A stretch of 64,000 nt of DNA from Nocardia flavorosea (GCF_015477805.1 NZ_JADLQL010000001.1:744001-808000); one strand, 5' to 3'. Shown: positions 35,726-44,562, counted from the stretch's first letter. The notes: generated by a model from the letters alone, not told the origin. Program-made: numbers and translations.

Positions 35726-37588
35726 ATGCGGTCTACTCTGCTGTCCCGGCGTGATCTGGAGTTCCTGCTCTACGAATGGCTCGATGTCGAAAGCCTCACC
35801 CGGCGGGACCGCTATGCCGAGCATTCGCGGGAGACCTTCGATGCCGTTCTCGACCTGAGCGAGCAGCTGGCCACCAAATATTTCGCCACCCACAACAAAC
35901 TCAACGACAGCCGCGAACCGGCCTTCGACGGTGACAAGGTCACGATCATCCCGGAGGTCGGACAGGCATTGTCCGCTTTCGCCGACGCCGGGATGGTCGG
36001 CGCCACCATGGACACCGAGCTGGGCGGCGCGCAGTTGCCGGCGGCCGTCGCGCAGGCCGGTTTCGCCTGGTTCCACGCCGCGAACCCGGGCACCAGCGCC
36101 TATCCCCTGCTGACCATCGGCAATGCCAACCTGCTCGCCGCCCACGCCGAACCCGGCCTCGTACGCCGGTTCGTACCGCCGATGCTGGCGGGCCGGTTCT
36201 TCGGCACCATGTGCCTGTCGGAACCGCAGGCCGGATCCTCACTCGCCGATATCGTCACCCGCGCCGAACCCGACGCTTCCGGTATGAGCGGGCCCGACCC
36301 GGAGGCGGTAGCGGAAGGTAACCACGCAGGGCCGCCGCCCGGGCCCGGTCGTTACCGGCTGTTCGGCACCAAGATGTGGATTTCGGGCGGCGATCACGAA
36401 CTCGGTGACAATATCGTGCACCTGGTGCTGGCCAAGATCCCCGGCGGCCCGGCGGGCACCAAGGGAATCTCACTGTTCGTGGTGCCGAAATTCCTGGTGC
36501 ACGAGGACGGATCGCTCGGCGAACGCAACGATGTGGCGCTCGCCGGACTCAACCACAAGATGGGTTTCCGCGGGACGGTGAACACGGTCCTCAATTTCGG
36601 CGAGGGCCGCTGGACGCCACACGGTGCCGCGGGCGCGATCGGCTACCTGGTCGGCGAACCGCACCAGGGACTGAAATACATGTTTCACATGATGAACGAG
36701 GCACGCAACGGGGTCGGGCTGGTGGCCGCCGCCCTCGGTTACACCGGCTACCTCGAATCCCTCGACTACGCCCGCAGCCGTCCCCAGGGCCGCACCAAAG
36801 GCGCCGCCGATCCGGCCGCCCCGCAACGCCCGATCATCGAGCACGCCGATGTGAAACGGATGCTGCTGGCGCAGAAGAGCTACGCCGAGGGCGGGCTGGC
36901 CCTGGTGCTGTACTGCGCCCGGTTGATCGACGAACAGCGCACCGCCGAATCCGATGAGGAACGCCGCGCCCGCACCCTGCTGCTGGACATACTCACGCCG
37001 ATCGCGAAGAGCTGGCCTTCGCAGTGGTGCCTGACCGCCAACGATCTCGCCATCCAGGTCCTCGGCGGATACGGCTACACCCGCGAATACAACGTCGAAC
37101 AGCACTACCGCGACAACCGCCTCAACCCCATCCACGAGGGCACCCACGGTATCCAAGGCCTGGACCTGCTGGGCCGTAAAGTCACCCAGCAGGGTGGGGC
37201 AAGCCTGCGCGAACTCGACGACCGCATCCGGGCCACCCTTTCGGCCGCGCACGAACTCGGCGGTGAGCCCGCCGAACTCGCCGACCGGCTGGAGAAGTCG
37301 TGGAGTCGACTGATCACGGTCACCGGCAACCTGTTCACCACCGGGGATATCGAGGTCGCGCTGGCCAACAGCTCCGTCTATCTGGAAGCCTTCGGCCACC
37401 ACGTGGTCGCCTGGATCTGGCTGGAGCAGATGCTCGCCGCGCACGGCCGCACCGGCGATTTCTACGACGGTAAACGGCATACGGCTCGCTACTTCTTCCG
37501 CCACGAACTTCCCCGTACCGGACCGCAACTGGACCTGCTGGGCGATCTCGACACCACCACACTCGATATGGCACAGGATTGGTTCTGA
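35726..37588 (+). CDS. Acyl-CoA dehydrogenase (FadE type, long form)
   Basis: 620-residue flavoenzyme. The N-terminal helices (35-130) lead to the signature CLSEPQAGSSLADIVTRAEP (about 170), the mid-domain strand LFGTKMWISGGDHEL, and the C-terminal GGYGYTREYNVEQHYRDNRL with the catalytic-region sequence IHEGTHGIQGLDLLGRK; an additional C-terminal domain brings it to 600+ residues as in several mycobacterial FadE enzymes. It makes 2-enoyl-CoA from acyl-CoA. I chose ATG 35726 because AAGGGTGG lies just before it. It begins 100 bases after cysNC and might be read through, but I see no KstR box before it. Confidence 0.93.
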   Translation: MRSTLLSRRDLEFLLYEWLDVESLTRRDRYAEHSRETFDAVLDLSEQLATKYFATHNKLNDSREPAFDGDKVTIIPEVGQALSAFADAGMVGATMDTELGGAQLPAAVAQAGFAWFHAANPGTSAYPLLTIGNANLLAAHAEPGLVRRFVPPMLAGRFFGTMCLSEPQAGSSLADIVTRAEPDASGMSGPDPEAVAEGNHAGPPPGPGRYRLFGTKMWISGGDHELGDNIVHLVLAKIPGGPAGTKGISLFVVPKFLVHEDGSLGERNDVALAGLNHKMGFRGTVNTVLNFGEGRWTPHGAAGAIGYLVGEPHQGLKYMFHMMNEARNGVGLVAAALGYTGYLESLDYARSRPQGRTKGAADPAAPQRPIIEHADVKRMLLAQKSYAEGGLALVLYCARLIDEQRTAESDEERRARTLLLDILTPIAKSWPSQWCLTANDLAIQVLGGYGYTREYNVEQHYRDNRLNPIHEGTHGIQGLDLLGRKVTQQGGASLRELDDRIRATLSAAHELGGEPAELADRLEKSWSRLITVTGNLFTTGDIEVALANSSVYLEAFGHHVVAWIWLEQMLAAHGRTGDFYDGKRHTARYFFRHELPRTGPQLDLLGDLDTTTLDMAQDWF

Positions 37589-37662
37589 CCCGGCCGGACA
37601 CCGCACCGTATCGCGGCGCGAGCCCGGCTTCCGGACCGGCCGAACGGTTCGCGACAGACTGC

Positions 37663-37686
37663 TCCCCGGATGCAGTGATCCGGGGA
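37663..37686 (+). terminator. Hairpin terminator after the acyl-CoA dehydrogenase gene
   Basis: 9-bp arms TCCCCGGAT/ATCCGGGGA with a 6-nt loop, 75 bases after the stop. A second stem (CATCTCCG-CACC-CGGAGATG, 37729-37748) follows 42 bases later and may help or may belong to the next promoter. Confidence 0.55.
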
Positions 37687-37801
37687 ACTCGGCTCGAGCA
37701 GGCCGAACCCGGCGCCGGCCGGTGTGGTCATCTCCGCACCCGGAGATGTGGTCGGTCCCGGGACAGTGGCGCGTCGCAGACGACCGGTTAGATTGGTCGG
37801 G

Positions 37802-38320
37802 ATGAGCTGGCGCGCCCCCGATATCGACCGGATCGACACCGTACCCACCGGCCCGGAACGGCCGATGCTGCAGTCCTGGCTGGACTTCCACCGGCAGACC
37901 CTGCTCGCCAAATGCGCCGGCCTCGGCACCGCGCAGCTGAAACAGCGTGCGGTACCACCCTCGGCACTGTCGTTACACGGCTTGGTGCGCCATATGTCGG
38001 AGGTCGAGCGCGGCTGGTTGCGAATCACCGCGGCGGGACAGCGGCTCGAGTATCTCTACTGCTCCGAAACCGACCCGAACGGCGATTTCGGCAATACCGG
38101 CACCGCCGATCCGGCTGCCGATTTCGCCGTCTACCGGCAGGAGACACAGCTGGCGGACGCAGCGGTGGCCGATCTCCCACTCGACCACCGCTGCCACCAT
38201 CCGGCCGGAACCGAATACAGCCTGCGCTGGGTATATCTACATCTCGTCGAGGAGTATGCCCGGCACAACGGTCACGCGGATCTGCTGCGCGAACAGATCG
38301 ACGGCCGGACCGGAGACTGA
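37802..38320 (+). CDS. DinB/DUF664-family protein (putative thiol-dependent transferase)
   Basis: 172-residue four-helix protein of the DinB superfamily (DUF664 group), whose members are metal-dependent and include mycothiol-using S-transferases and isomerases in actinobacteria. The probable metal ligands are His64 in LVRHMSEVERGWL and the pair in YARHNGHADLLRE (about 154-158). ATG start, no clear ribosome site; the longer open frame upstream is without support. It is alone between the acyl-CoA dehydrogenase terminator and leuA, which converges on it. Substrate is unknown. Confidence 0.87.
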   Translation: MSWRAPDIDRIDTVPTGPERPMLQSWLDFHRQTLLAKCAGLGTAQLKQRAVPPSALSLHGLVRHMSEVERGWLRITAAGQRLEYLYCSETDPNGDFGNTGTADPAADFAVYRQETQLADAAVADLPLDHRCHHPAGTEYSLRWVYLHLVEEYARHNGHADLLREQIDGRTGD

Positions 38321-38388
38321 GCCCCCGGGTACGACCGGCGGCCACGCGAGCGAGCGCCGCGACGAAGCCGGACGGATTCCGCCCCCGC

Positions 38389-40149
38389 TCACCCGCGAGC
38401 GGCCGTCCCGGCGGCCCGCACCACGGCTGCCACCGCGGCCGCGTCCACCGAATCGGCGCGGGCACACGACCATCCGATCCGGCCGGCACGCCGATACTCC
38501 AGGTAGGCGATCGCCTGTCCGGCGACAGGGTGGCCGGACAGGCCGAGCACCTCGATCACGCGGCCCACCTGCCCGAGTGCCGAGACCACCGCGGATACCG
38601 GGCTGCGCTCCGCATGGGTACTCCGGTGCGGCCGGCCGTCGACCACGAGCCCCACGCTGATCACCGGGAACTCCTCCGAGCTGACGACACGCAGGTCTTT
38701 CAACTCTACGTCGGGCGGTTCCGGCGTATCCAGATAGGCCGCGTCGAACAGGGCACGCAGTTCGGCTCCGGTGACCTCCGTCCCGGAACCGTCCGTATGC
38801 CGCTGCACCTGCCGGGCGAAGTCGATCTGCAACCGCCGGGGCAGGTCCAGACCGTATTCGGTGTCGAGCAGGTAGGCGATACCGCCCTTGCCCGACTGCG
38901 AATTCACCCGGACCACGGCGTCGTAACCGCGTCCGATATCGGCCGGATCGATCGGCAGGTACGGTACCCGCCATTCGATCTCGTGTTCGGGTCGGTTCGT
39001 GCGCGCGGCCCGTTCCCGATGCTCGGCGAATCCCTTCTTGATGGCGTCCTGGTGGGTGCCGGAGAACGCCGTGTGCACCAGATCCCCGACATAGGGATGC
39101 CGTGGATGGACGGGCAGACGGGTGCAGTATTCGACGGTGCGCCGGATCTCGTCGACATCGGAGAAATCGATCATCGGGTCCACGCCCTGGGCATGCAGAT
39201 TCAGGGCGAGGGTGGCGATATCGACGTTGCCGGTGCGTTCGCCGTTGCCGAAGACACAGCCCTCCACCCGTTGTGCACCGGCCAGTACCGCCAGTTCGGC
39301 GCAGGCCACCCCGGTGCCGCGGTCGTTGTGCGGATGCACCGACAGCACGACGCTGTCGCGACGGGCCAGATTGCGGTGCATGTACTCGATCTGGTCGGCG
39401 TACACATTGGGAGTCGCGATCTCCACCGTGGCCGGCAGATTCAGGGTCACCGGGCGCTGCGGACTCGCCTGCCACAGCTCGGTGACACTGTCGCAGATGT
39501 CGAGGACGTAGCCGGGTTCGGTTTGGTTGAACACCTCCGGGGAGAACTGGAAACGCACCCGCGGCAGATCACCGGCGAGTTCGAGAACATCGCGCGCGCC
39601 GGCCAGGATCAGTTCGCGGACTTCGCGGGAATCTTTGCCCAGCACGGTATCCCGCCAAACCGGGGCGGTGGCGGTGTACAGGTGGATCACCACCTCGCCG
39701 GCCAGCCCGCGGACCGATTCCACCGTCCGGGCGATCAGGTCCCGCCGCGCGGGGGTGAACACCACGACCGTGACGTCCGGCGGGACGGTCCCGGTATCGG
39801 CCAGGACCCGTACGAAATCGAAATCGGCTTGCGAAGCCGACGGATAGCCGACCTCGATCTCCTTGTACCCCATGGCGACCAGCAGGGCGAAAAACCGCAG
39901 CTTGCGCTCGGGATCCATCGGTTCGGCCAGGGCCTGGTTGCCGTCGCGCAGGTCCACCGGGACCCACAGCGGGGCCTGCCGGATCCGGGCGCCCGGCCAG
40001 CGCCGCTCCTGCTCGGGAACCTGTACCCGATCGTGGATATCGCGATACCGGTGCGACGGCATCTGTGAGTGCCGCTGCCGGTACCAGTCCGGCGCGGCCT
40101 CGGGGAGCGCGCCGGCGGGTGTGTCGATGGTGGGGTATGTCGTGGTCAT
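38389..40149 (-). CDS. leuA: 2-isopropylmalate synthase
   Basis: First committed enzyme of leucine biosynthesis: acetyl-CoA plus 3-methyl-2-oxobutanoate gives 2-isopropylmalate. 586 residues, the long (LeuA2) type of actinobacteria. The TIM barrel has DLRDGNQALAEPMD near 67-80, VHPHNDRGTG with metal-binding His residues, and GNGERTGNVD. The C-terminal regulatory domain (about 470-586) binds leucine for feedback control. ATG 40149 matches relatives; the upstream region carries a leader peptide and attenuator. leuB and leuCD are not nearby. Convergent with the DinB gene, divergent from a GntR regulator. Confidence 0.96.
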   Translation of the reverse strand: MTTTYPTIDTPAGALPEAAPDWYRQRHSQMPSHRYRDIHDRVQVPEQERRWPGARIRQAPLWVPVDLRDGNQALAEPMDPERKLRFFALLVAMGYKEIEVGYPSASQADFDFVRVLADTGTVPPDVTVVVFTPARRDLIARTVESVRGLAGEVVIHLYTATAPVWRDTVLGKDSREVRELILAGARDVLELAGDLPRVRFQFSPEVFNQTEPGYVLDICDSVTELWQASPQRPVTLNLPATVEIATPNVYADQIEYMHRNLARRDSVVLSVHPHNDRGTGVACAELAVLAGAQRVEGCVFGNGERTGNVDIATLALNLHAQGVDPMIDFSDVDEIRRTVEYCTRLPVHPRHPYVGDLVHTAFSGTHQDAIKKGFAEHRERAARTNRPEHEIEWRVPYLPIDPADIGRGYDAVVRVNSQSGKGGIAYLLDTEYGLDLPRRLQIDFARQVQRHTDGSGTEVTGAELRALFDAAYLDTPEPPDVELKDLRVVSSEEFPVISVGLVVDGRPHRSTHAERSPVSAVVSALGQVGRVIEVLGLSGHPVAGQAIAYLEYRRAGRIGWSCARADSVDAAAVAAVVRAAGTAARG

Positions 40150-40197
40150 GGGGATTCGTCCCGAATCTTCCTGTTCGTTCGGCCGCACGGAAACGGT

Positions 40198-40255
40198 GAT
40201 CGGCCGACGACAAGACCCCACGGCGGGGCGGCCGATCGTTCAGGCCCCGCCGTGG
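40198..40255 (-). promoter_or_regulatory. leuA transcription attenuator
   Basis: On the leuA transcript a terminator stem CCACGGCGGGG/CCCCGCCGTGG (40245-40255 with 40218-40228) begins inside the 3' half of the leader peptide gene. A competing 9-bp stem GATCGGCCG/CGGCCGATC (40229-40237 with 40198-40206) uses its loop. A ribosome stalled on the leucine codons would cover the first terminator arm. The T-run after the stem is short (GGTCTTGT). Confidence 0.7.
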
Positions 40256-40281
40256 CGGCCGAGGAGAAGCTGCTGCGACAT
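40240..40281 (-). CDS. leuL: leuA leader peptide MSQQLLLGRHGGA
   Basis: A 13-codon frame with three consecutive leucine codons (CTT CTC CTC), starting with ATG 40281 and ending with TGA at 40240-40242. TACAGT (40289-40294) fits a -10 element seven bases before the ATG, so the peptide is probably read from a leaderless transcript; no ribosome site is present. The last codons form one arm of the terminator stem. This is the layout of leucine attenuators known from other actinobacteria and enteric bacteria. The peptide itself probably has no function beyond sensing charged tRNA-Leu. Confidence 0.75.
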   Translation of the reverse strand: MSQQLLLGRHGGA

Positions 40282-40325
40282 ATGGCAGACTGTACACAAC
40301 TCATCAGACAAGTAGCGAGGTTCGG

Positions 40326-40997
40326 ATGGTTACCCAGGTGCGACGCCACCCGTTGGCCGAGCAGGCAGCCGATCTACTACTGGCCCGCATCCGGGCCGGC
40401 GAATGGCCGCTCGGGCATAAGCTGCCGGGCGAGACGACGCTGGCCGCCCAGCTCGGCGTGGGACGCTCGACACTGCGCGAGGCCGTGCGCGTCCTGGCCG
40501 GTAAGGGCGTGCTCGCCAGCCGGCAAGGCGCGGGTGTCTTCGTCACGGCACTGGACATCCCTGAGGACTGGGATATCGTGCTGCGCCGGGCCACCATCGC
40601 CGCGGTCCTCGAAGCCCGGATCGCCATCGAGGCCGAGGCCGCCGCGCTGGCCGCCGCGCGGCGTACTCCGGCCGATCTGCGCGCCATCCGGCGGGCGCTG
40701 TCGGTACGGGCCACCGAGGGTGGCACGATCGCCGACCTCGTCGACGCCGATACGGCGTTCCATCGCGCCGTGATCGTGGCCGCGCACAACGACATCCTGA
40801 CCCAGCTCTTCGACACCTTCCTCCCCCGGTCCCGGGCCGCGATGATCGATATGCTGCAACTGCGCCCGATGCCCACCCCGGACGAGGACCACGCGGCGCA
40901 CGAACAGCTCGCCGAGGCGATCGCCGCGCGCGACTCCGCCGCGGCGGCCACCTACAGCCGCGCCCACCTCCACACCATCAAGGAAGCCTTCGCGTGA
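40326..40997 (+). CDS. GntR/FadR-family transcriptional regulator
   Basis: 223 residues. The winged helix is about 8-75 (LAEQAADLLLARIRAGEWPLG, read as two parts; TTLAAQLGVGRSTLREAVRVL) and the FCD ligand domain about 90-215, with DTAFHRAVIVAAHNDILTQLF and the helix carrying HEQLAEAIAARDSAAA; the FCD metal/carboxylate site residues appear present. ATG with GCGAGG upstream. It is divergent from leuA and shares its short promoter region, and lies before an ABC ATPase gene at a gap of about 100 bases. Whether it controls leuA or the ATPase is not visible; no palindrome is clear. Confidence 0.9.
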   Translation: MVTQVRRHPLAEQAADLLLARIRAGEWPLGHKLPGETTLAAQLGVGRSTLREAVRVLAGKGVLASRQGAGVFVTALDIPEDWDIVLRRATIAAVLEARIAIEAEAAALAAARRTPADLRAIRRALSVRATEGGTIADLVDADTAFHRAVIVAAHNDILTQLFDTFLPRSRAAMIDMLQLRPMPTPDEDHAAHEQLAEAIAARDSAAAATYSRAHLHTIKEAFA

Positions 40998-41094
40998 GCG
41001 TGTCACCGCGGCGGGTCACAGCGCCGGCCAGCCCCCAGAGTCACCGACGATGCCCCATCGCACAGAGCACACCCACACCTGAAGGAAAAACACA

Positions 41095-41895
41095 GTGAAC
41101 ACCACCGTTGTGGAGCTGACCGATGTCACCTTCCGGCGCGACGGCAATCCGATCATCGACGGCATCTCGCTGACCGTCCGCGCCGGCGAACACTGGGCAC
41201 TGCTCGGCCCGAACGGGGCAGGAAAGAGCACACTGCTCGGTTTCTGCGGCGCACTCACCCATCCCACCAGCGGGACGGTCCGCATCCTCGGGGAACAACT
41301 CGGGCGGGTGGAACTGCAGAAACTCCGGCGCTCCATCGGGCATGTGAATCCCCGTCATCCACTGCGGTCGCCACTGACGGTGCGGGAAGTCGCACTCACC
41401 GGGCTCACCGGCACGGTCGATTTCCCGATGCGCTGGACACCGCGCCCGGCGGATATCGATGCGGCGAACGATGCGCTCGAGGCGGTCGGCATGGCCGCCA
41501 AGGCCGGACGGACCTGGCCCACTCTCTCCCAGGGCGAGCGGGGACGCACGCTGATCGCCCGCGCGCTGATCACCGCCCCGCGGCTGCTACTGCTCGACGA
41601 ACCGACGACCGGCCTCGATGTGGCCGCGCGCGAACAACTGCTGCACACCATCGCCACCCTGGACCGGACATTGCCCGACCTCGCATCCGTGCTGGTGACC
41701 CATCACCTGGAGGAACTGCCGACGAGTACCTCCCATGCACTGCTGATCGCCGGGGGGCGGCCGGTCGCCACCGGCGCGGCGGACGAAACCATCACCACGG
41801 CAAACATTTCCGAGGCATTCGACCATCCAGTCCGCGTCGACCGCCGGGGCGGCCGCTGGTCCGCCCGATCCCCGGTGACCCAGCCGGTGGCATGA
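41095..41895 (+). CDS. ABC transporter ATP-binding protein without a neighbouring permease
   Basis: 266-residue ABC ATPase: Walker A GPNGAGKST (39-47), signature LSQGERGR (about 143-150; Gln-Gly-Glu instead of Gly-Gly-Gln), Walker B LLLLDEPTTGLD (about 162-173), and the switch histidine in VLVTHHLEEL. The group resembles soluble ATPases of the ModF/YlmA kind, which often occur alone. GTG start with GAAGGAAAAACACA upstream. No membrane partner or binding protein is in the window, so transport may not be its job. It follows the GntR gene and precedes a TetR gene on the same strand. Confidence 0.87.
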   Translation: MNTTVVELTDVTFRRDGNPIIDGISLTVRAGEHWALLGPNGAGKSTLLGFCGALTHPTSGTVRILGEQLGRVELQKLRRSIGHVNPRHPLRSPLTVREVALTGLTGTVDFPMRWTPRPADIDAANDALEAVGMAAKAGRTWPTLSQGERGRTLIARALITAPRLLLLDEPTTGLDVAAREQLLHTIATLDRTLPDLASVLVTHHLEELPTSTSHALLIAGGRPVATGAADETITTANISEAFDHPVRVDRRGGRWSARSPVTQPVA

Positions 41896-41938
41896 TCTCT
41901 ACACTCGGAGCCCGGATGACCCCAGAAACCACCCTTTA

Positions 41939-41962
41939 GATACACGGGACACTATGTGTATC
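41939..41962. promoter_or_regulatory. Inverted repeat before/at the TetR start
   Basis: GATACAC and GTGTATC, perfect 7-bp arms with a 10-nt spacer (41939-41945, 41956-41962). It covers the first possible ATG (41954) of the TetR gene, so it fits an autoregulatory operator and argues for the start at 41972. Confidence 0.6.
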
Positions 41963-41971
41963 GTAACTGGG

Positions 41972-42577
41972 GTGACCACAGCCAGCCGTACGTCCCGACC
42001 CCCCGGCCGTCCTGCCTCTGCCACCCGGGAAGAAGTCGTAGCCCTGGCCCGGCAGGCCTTTCTGGCCGGCGAACGGGTCGATATCCAGGCGATCGCCGCC
42101 CAGCTCAAATTGAGCCGCGCCTCGATCTACCGCTGGTTCGGCTCCCGCGACGGCGTCCTCGGCGCGGTCCTGTCCGGGGAATTCGAATCACTCATCGAAC
42201 GCGCCGACGCGCGACGGCGCGATACGGGCGCCCGGCGCATCCTGGCCGTACTCGACCGGGTCAACCGCTGGATGGCGGGCAACGAACCGTTCCGGCGCTA
42301 TTTCGAGAACGAACCACTGGCCGGCCTGCGCATCCTGACCTCCAGCGACGGCCCGGTCCAGCCACGCGTCCTCGCCGCGGTGCAACAGCTCATCACCCGC
42401 GCCGAAGAACAGGACGGATACGCACCGCAACTGGAACGCCCGCTGCTCGCCTACTCCCTGGTGCGACTGGGTGAGGCATTCCTCTACCACGACAACGTGA
42501 CCGGGCTCCGCGGCGACGTCGACCGGCTGTACCAGGTGCAGGCCGCGCTGCTGGGTATCGACCTACCGCAGGCATAG
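41972..42577 (+). CDS. TetR-family regulator, QsdR-like
   Basis: About 201 residues from GTG 41972. The helix-turn-helix is about 18-65 (EEVVALARQAFLAGERVDI, then QLKLSRASIYRWFGSRDGVL); the C-terminal part resembles the QsdR group, named after a regulator of lactone breakdown in Rhodococcus, but ligand identity is not implied. An ATG at 41954 in frame lies inside the inverted repeat, so I prefer the GTG, though it is not preceded by a good ribosome site. The MocA-like gene begins 12 bases after the stop, so the regulator may control the molybdenum enzyme genes that follow. Confidence 0.83.
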   Translation: MTTASRTSRPPGRPASATREEVVALARQAFLAGERVDIQAIAAQLKLSRASIYRWFGSRDGVLGAVLSGEFESLIERADARRRDTGARRILAVLDRVNRWMAGNEPFRRYFENEPLAGLRILTSSDGPVQPRVLAAVQQLITRAEEQDGYAPQLERPLLAYSLVRLGEAFLYHDNVTGLRGDVDRLYQVQAALLGIDLPQA

Positions 42578-42589
42578 GCCCCGCCGGCC

Positions 42590-43156
42590 ATGGATGCCGA
42601 AAGTTCCGGTCCGCGCACGGAAGCCGCGGGAGTGGTGCTCGCCGCCGGCGCCGGCCGCCGGTTCGGCCGGCCGAAGGCCGAGGTGCGGTTCGCGGGGGAG
42701 CGGCTGGTGGATCGCGCCGTCCGGCTGCTGCGCGACGGCGGCTGCACGCGGGTGGTCGTGGTATCGGGTGCGGTGCGGTTACAGGTCGCAGAGGCCACGG
42801 TGGTGCACAATCCCGGCTGGGCCGGCGGTATGGGTTCGTCGCTGGTGACCGGCCTGCGCGCGGTCCGGGAAAGCGCGGCGGTGGTGGTACCGGTCGATAT
42901 GCCCTGGCTGGGGTCCGGCGCCGTGCGCAGACTGCTCGATACCGGCGCCCGCCTCGCCGTGGCGACCTACGGCGACCGGACCGGGCACCCGGTGCTCCTG
43001 GGAGCCGAACACTTCCCGGCGGTGATGGCCACCGCGGTCGGCGATACCGGAGCACGCACGTTCCTGGCCGCCAATCGTGAACTGATCCACTATGTTCCGT
43101 GCGACGACACCGGTTCGCCCGATGATGTCGATACCCCGCACGACCTCATCCGCTGA
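42590..43156 (+). CDS. MocA-like molybdenum cofactor nucleotidyltransferase
   Basis: 188 residues. The NTP-binding signature VVLAAGAGRRFGRPKAEV (15-32) and VPVDMPWL (metal-binding Asp) identify the MobA/MocA family. Members of this branch attach CMP to molybdopterin to give the cytosine dinucleotide used by xanthine/CO-dehydrogenase-like enzymes. The molybdenum hydroxylase genes downstream make that role likely. It starts 12 bases after the TetR gene (ATG; no strong ribosome site, so coupling is possible). Its 3' end overlaps the converging XdhC gene by 67 bases. Confidence 0.87.
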   Translation: MDAESSGPRTEAAGVVLAAGAGRRFGRPKAEVRFAGERLVDRAVRLLRDGGCTRVVVVSGAVRLQVAEATVVHNPGWAGGMGSSLVTGLRAVRESAAVVVPVDMPWLGSGAVRRLLDTGARLAVATYGDRTGHPVLLGAEHFPAVMATAVGDTGARTFLAANRELIHYVPCDDTGSPDDVDTPHDLIR

Positions 43157-44238
43157 TCCCCGGACCGCTCCACCGCCGCGACCGGCGCGTGAATCGGCCG
43201 GGTGGTGGCCGACAGCGAACGCGCCGAACCACCGTGCCGATGCGCGATGATCTCCGCGCCGATGGCGACCGCCGTCTCCTCAGGGGTCCGGCCTCCCAAT
43301 TCGAGCCCGATCGGGGAATGCAACCGGGCGAGTTGGGCCGCGGTGACACCGGCCTCGCGTAACCGGGCCCGGCGCTCGATATCGGCTCGGCGCGACCCCA
43401 TCGCGCCCACATAGGCGACCGGCAGCCGGAGCGCTTCGACCAGAACCGGGATATCGAATTTCGGATCGTGGGTGAGCACGCACAACACGGTCCGCGAATC
43501 CACCTCGGTGGTGCGCAGATAGCGGTCCGGCCATTCGGCGACCACCTCGACGTACTCCGGATATCCGCCGCGGTCGGCGAAAACCGGTCGCGCCTCGCAG
43601 ATCGTGACGCGGTAGCCCAGTAACCGGCCCACCCGGGCGAGCGCATCGGCGAACACAGTGGCACCGAAGACGATCATCCGCGGTGGCGCGGTGAAGGATT
43701 CGGCGAACAGTTCGCGGGCCGATGCTCCGCATCCGATCGTCCGAATTCCGCAGACGCCCTGTTGCGCCGCGGAGCGGGCGAACGCCGCCATCGACTCCGG
43801 CGGGTCACCACCTGATCCGATCACCGACTCCGGTGTCACGGCCACTGTTTCCCCGGTCGCGAGATCGCGGACCAATGCCGCGGAGCCGCGCGCGTTCAGG
43901 GCGGTTTCGAGCACCGGCCGCTCGGCCGCGCCGATCCGCTGGACGAAAACCTCCAGTTCACCGCCACAGGTGAGGCCGACGGCCAACGCGTCGGAATCGC
44001 TGTACCCGAAGCGCTGCCGGACCGGCACCCCGGAGGCCAGCACCGCGGTGCACAGATCGTAGACGGCGCCCTCGACACATCCGCCGGACAGGCTGCCCCG
44101 GACCGCACCGGAGGCGTCCACCGCCATACTCGCCCCGAGCGGTAGCGGCGCGCTTCCCCGGATGTCCACCACAGTCGCCAGGGCGTACTCGACCTCCTCG
44201 GCATGCCAACCGGCCAGGTGTGCTGCCAGCTCGCGCAT
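43090..44238 (-). CDS. XdhC/CoxI-family molybdenum hydroxylase maturation protein
   Basis: 382 residues. The N-terminal XdhC/CoxI domain (about 1-90) has ATVVDIRGSAPLPLGASMAV and SLSGGCVEGAVYDL; the C-terminal Rossmann domain begins at IVFGATVFADALARVGRLLGY (about 190) and includes THDPKFDIPVL and the YVGAMGSRRADIERR motif. The family holds and sulfurates the molybdenum cofactor before insertion. ATG 44238 has AGGAGATGG upstream; the frame extends upstream without support. It is divergent from the hydroxylase genes and overlaps the MocA-like gene end to end. A TTGCAA/TATTAT promoter lies upstream. Confidence 0.92.
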   Translation of the reverse strand: MRELAAHLAGWHAEEVEYALATVVDIRGSAPLPLGASMAVDASGAVRGSLSGGCVEGAVYDLCTAVLASGVPVRQRFGYSDSDALAVGLTCGGELEVFVQRIGAAERPVLETALNARGSAALVRDLATGETVAVTPESVIGSGGDPPESMAAFARSAAQQGVCGIRTIGCGASARELFAESFTAPPRMIVFGATVFADALARVGRLLGYRVTICEARPVFADRGGYPEYVEVVAEWPDRYLRTTEVDSRTVLCVLTHDPKFDIPVLVEALRLPVAYVGAMGSRRADIERRARLREAGVTAAQLARLHSPIGLELGGRTPEETAVAIGAEIIAHRHGGSARSLSATTRPIHAPVAAVERSGDQRMRSCGVSTSSGEPVSSHGT

Positions 44239-44290
44239 ACACCATCTCCTCACCGCGACGGTAGCGGGAAACCCCGGATCACATGCGAGA

Positions 44291-44318
44291 ATAATACTGT
44301 CCAAAACCGATATTGCAA
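44291..44318 (-). promoter_or_regulatory. Promoter of the XdhC gene
   Basis: On the minus strand TTGCAA (44313-44318), 16 bases, then TATTAT (44291-44296), about 50 bases before the XdhC start. This is a good match to a primary-sigma promoter in otherwise GC-rich DNA. Confidence 0.5.
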
Positions 44319-44342
44319 TTCTTTGAATCGGCATATCCTGTA

Positions 44343-44372
44343 TTGACACTGCCGAGAGGCCGGTGCTAAACA
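44343..44372 (+). promoter_or_regulatory. Possible promoter of the molybdenum hydroxylase genes
   Basis: TTGACA (44343-44348), 18 bases, then TAAACA (44367-44372). The -35 is perfect, the -10 weaker. It would leave a 5' UTR of about 185 bases, whose content I cannot interpret. The surrounding 44239-44562 holds no gene. Confidence 0.4.
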
Positions 44373-44562
44373 AGTGCTCAGCATCGGCGTGCCGAACCCC
44401 GTAACGCCACCGGGCCCGACCGGCCGAATCGGGGACCACACAGCGGTCCGGGCGTCCGCACGCCGGTACCCGCGATATCCCGCGAACGGAGGAACGCCGG
44501 ATGGGTCGACACAGACTGTTCCGCAGCGCCACACCCCCTGCCCCGACGCGACGGAGCCGACG

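Noticed and set aside
37912-40068. 718-residue plus-strand frame
   Set aside because: Mostly antisense of leuA and overlapping the DinB gene; no features.
40240-40281. T-box leader before leuA
   Set aside because: No T-box sequence or specifier-loop structure seen; the Leu-Leu-Leu leader peptide explains the region better.
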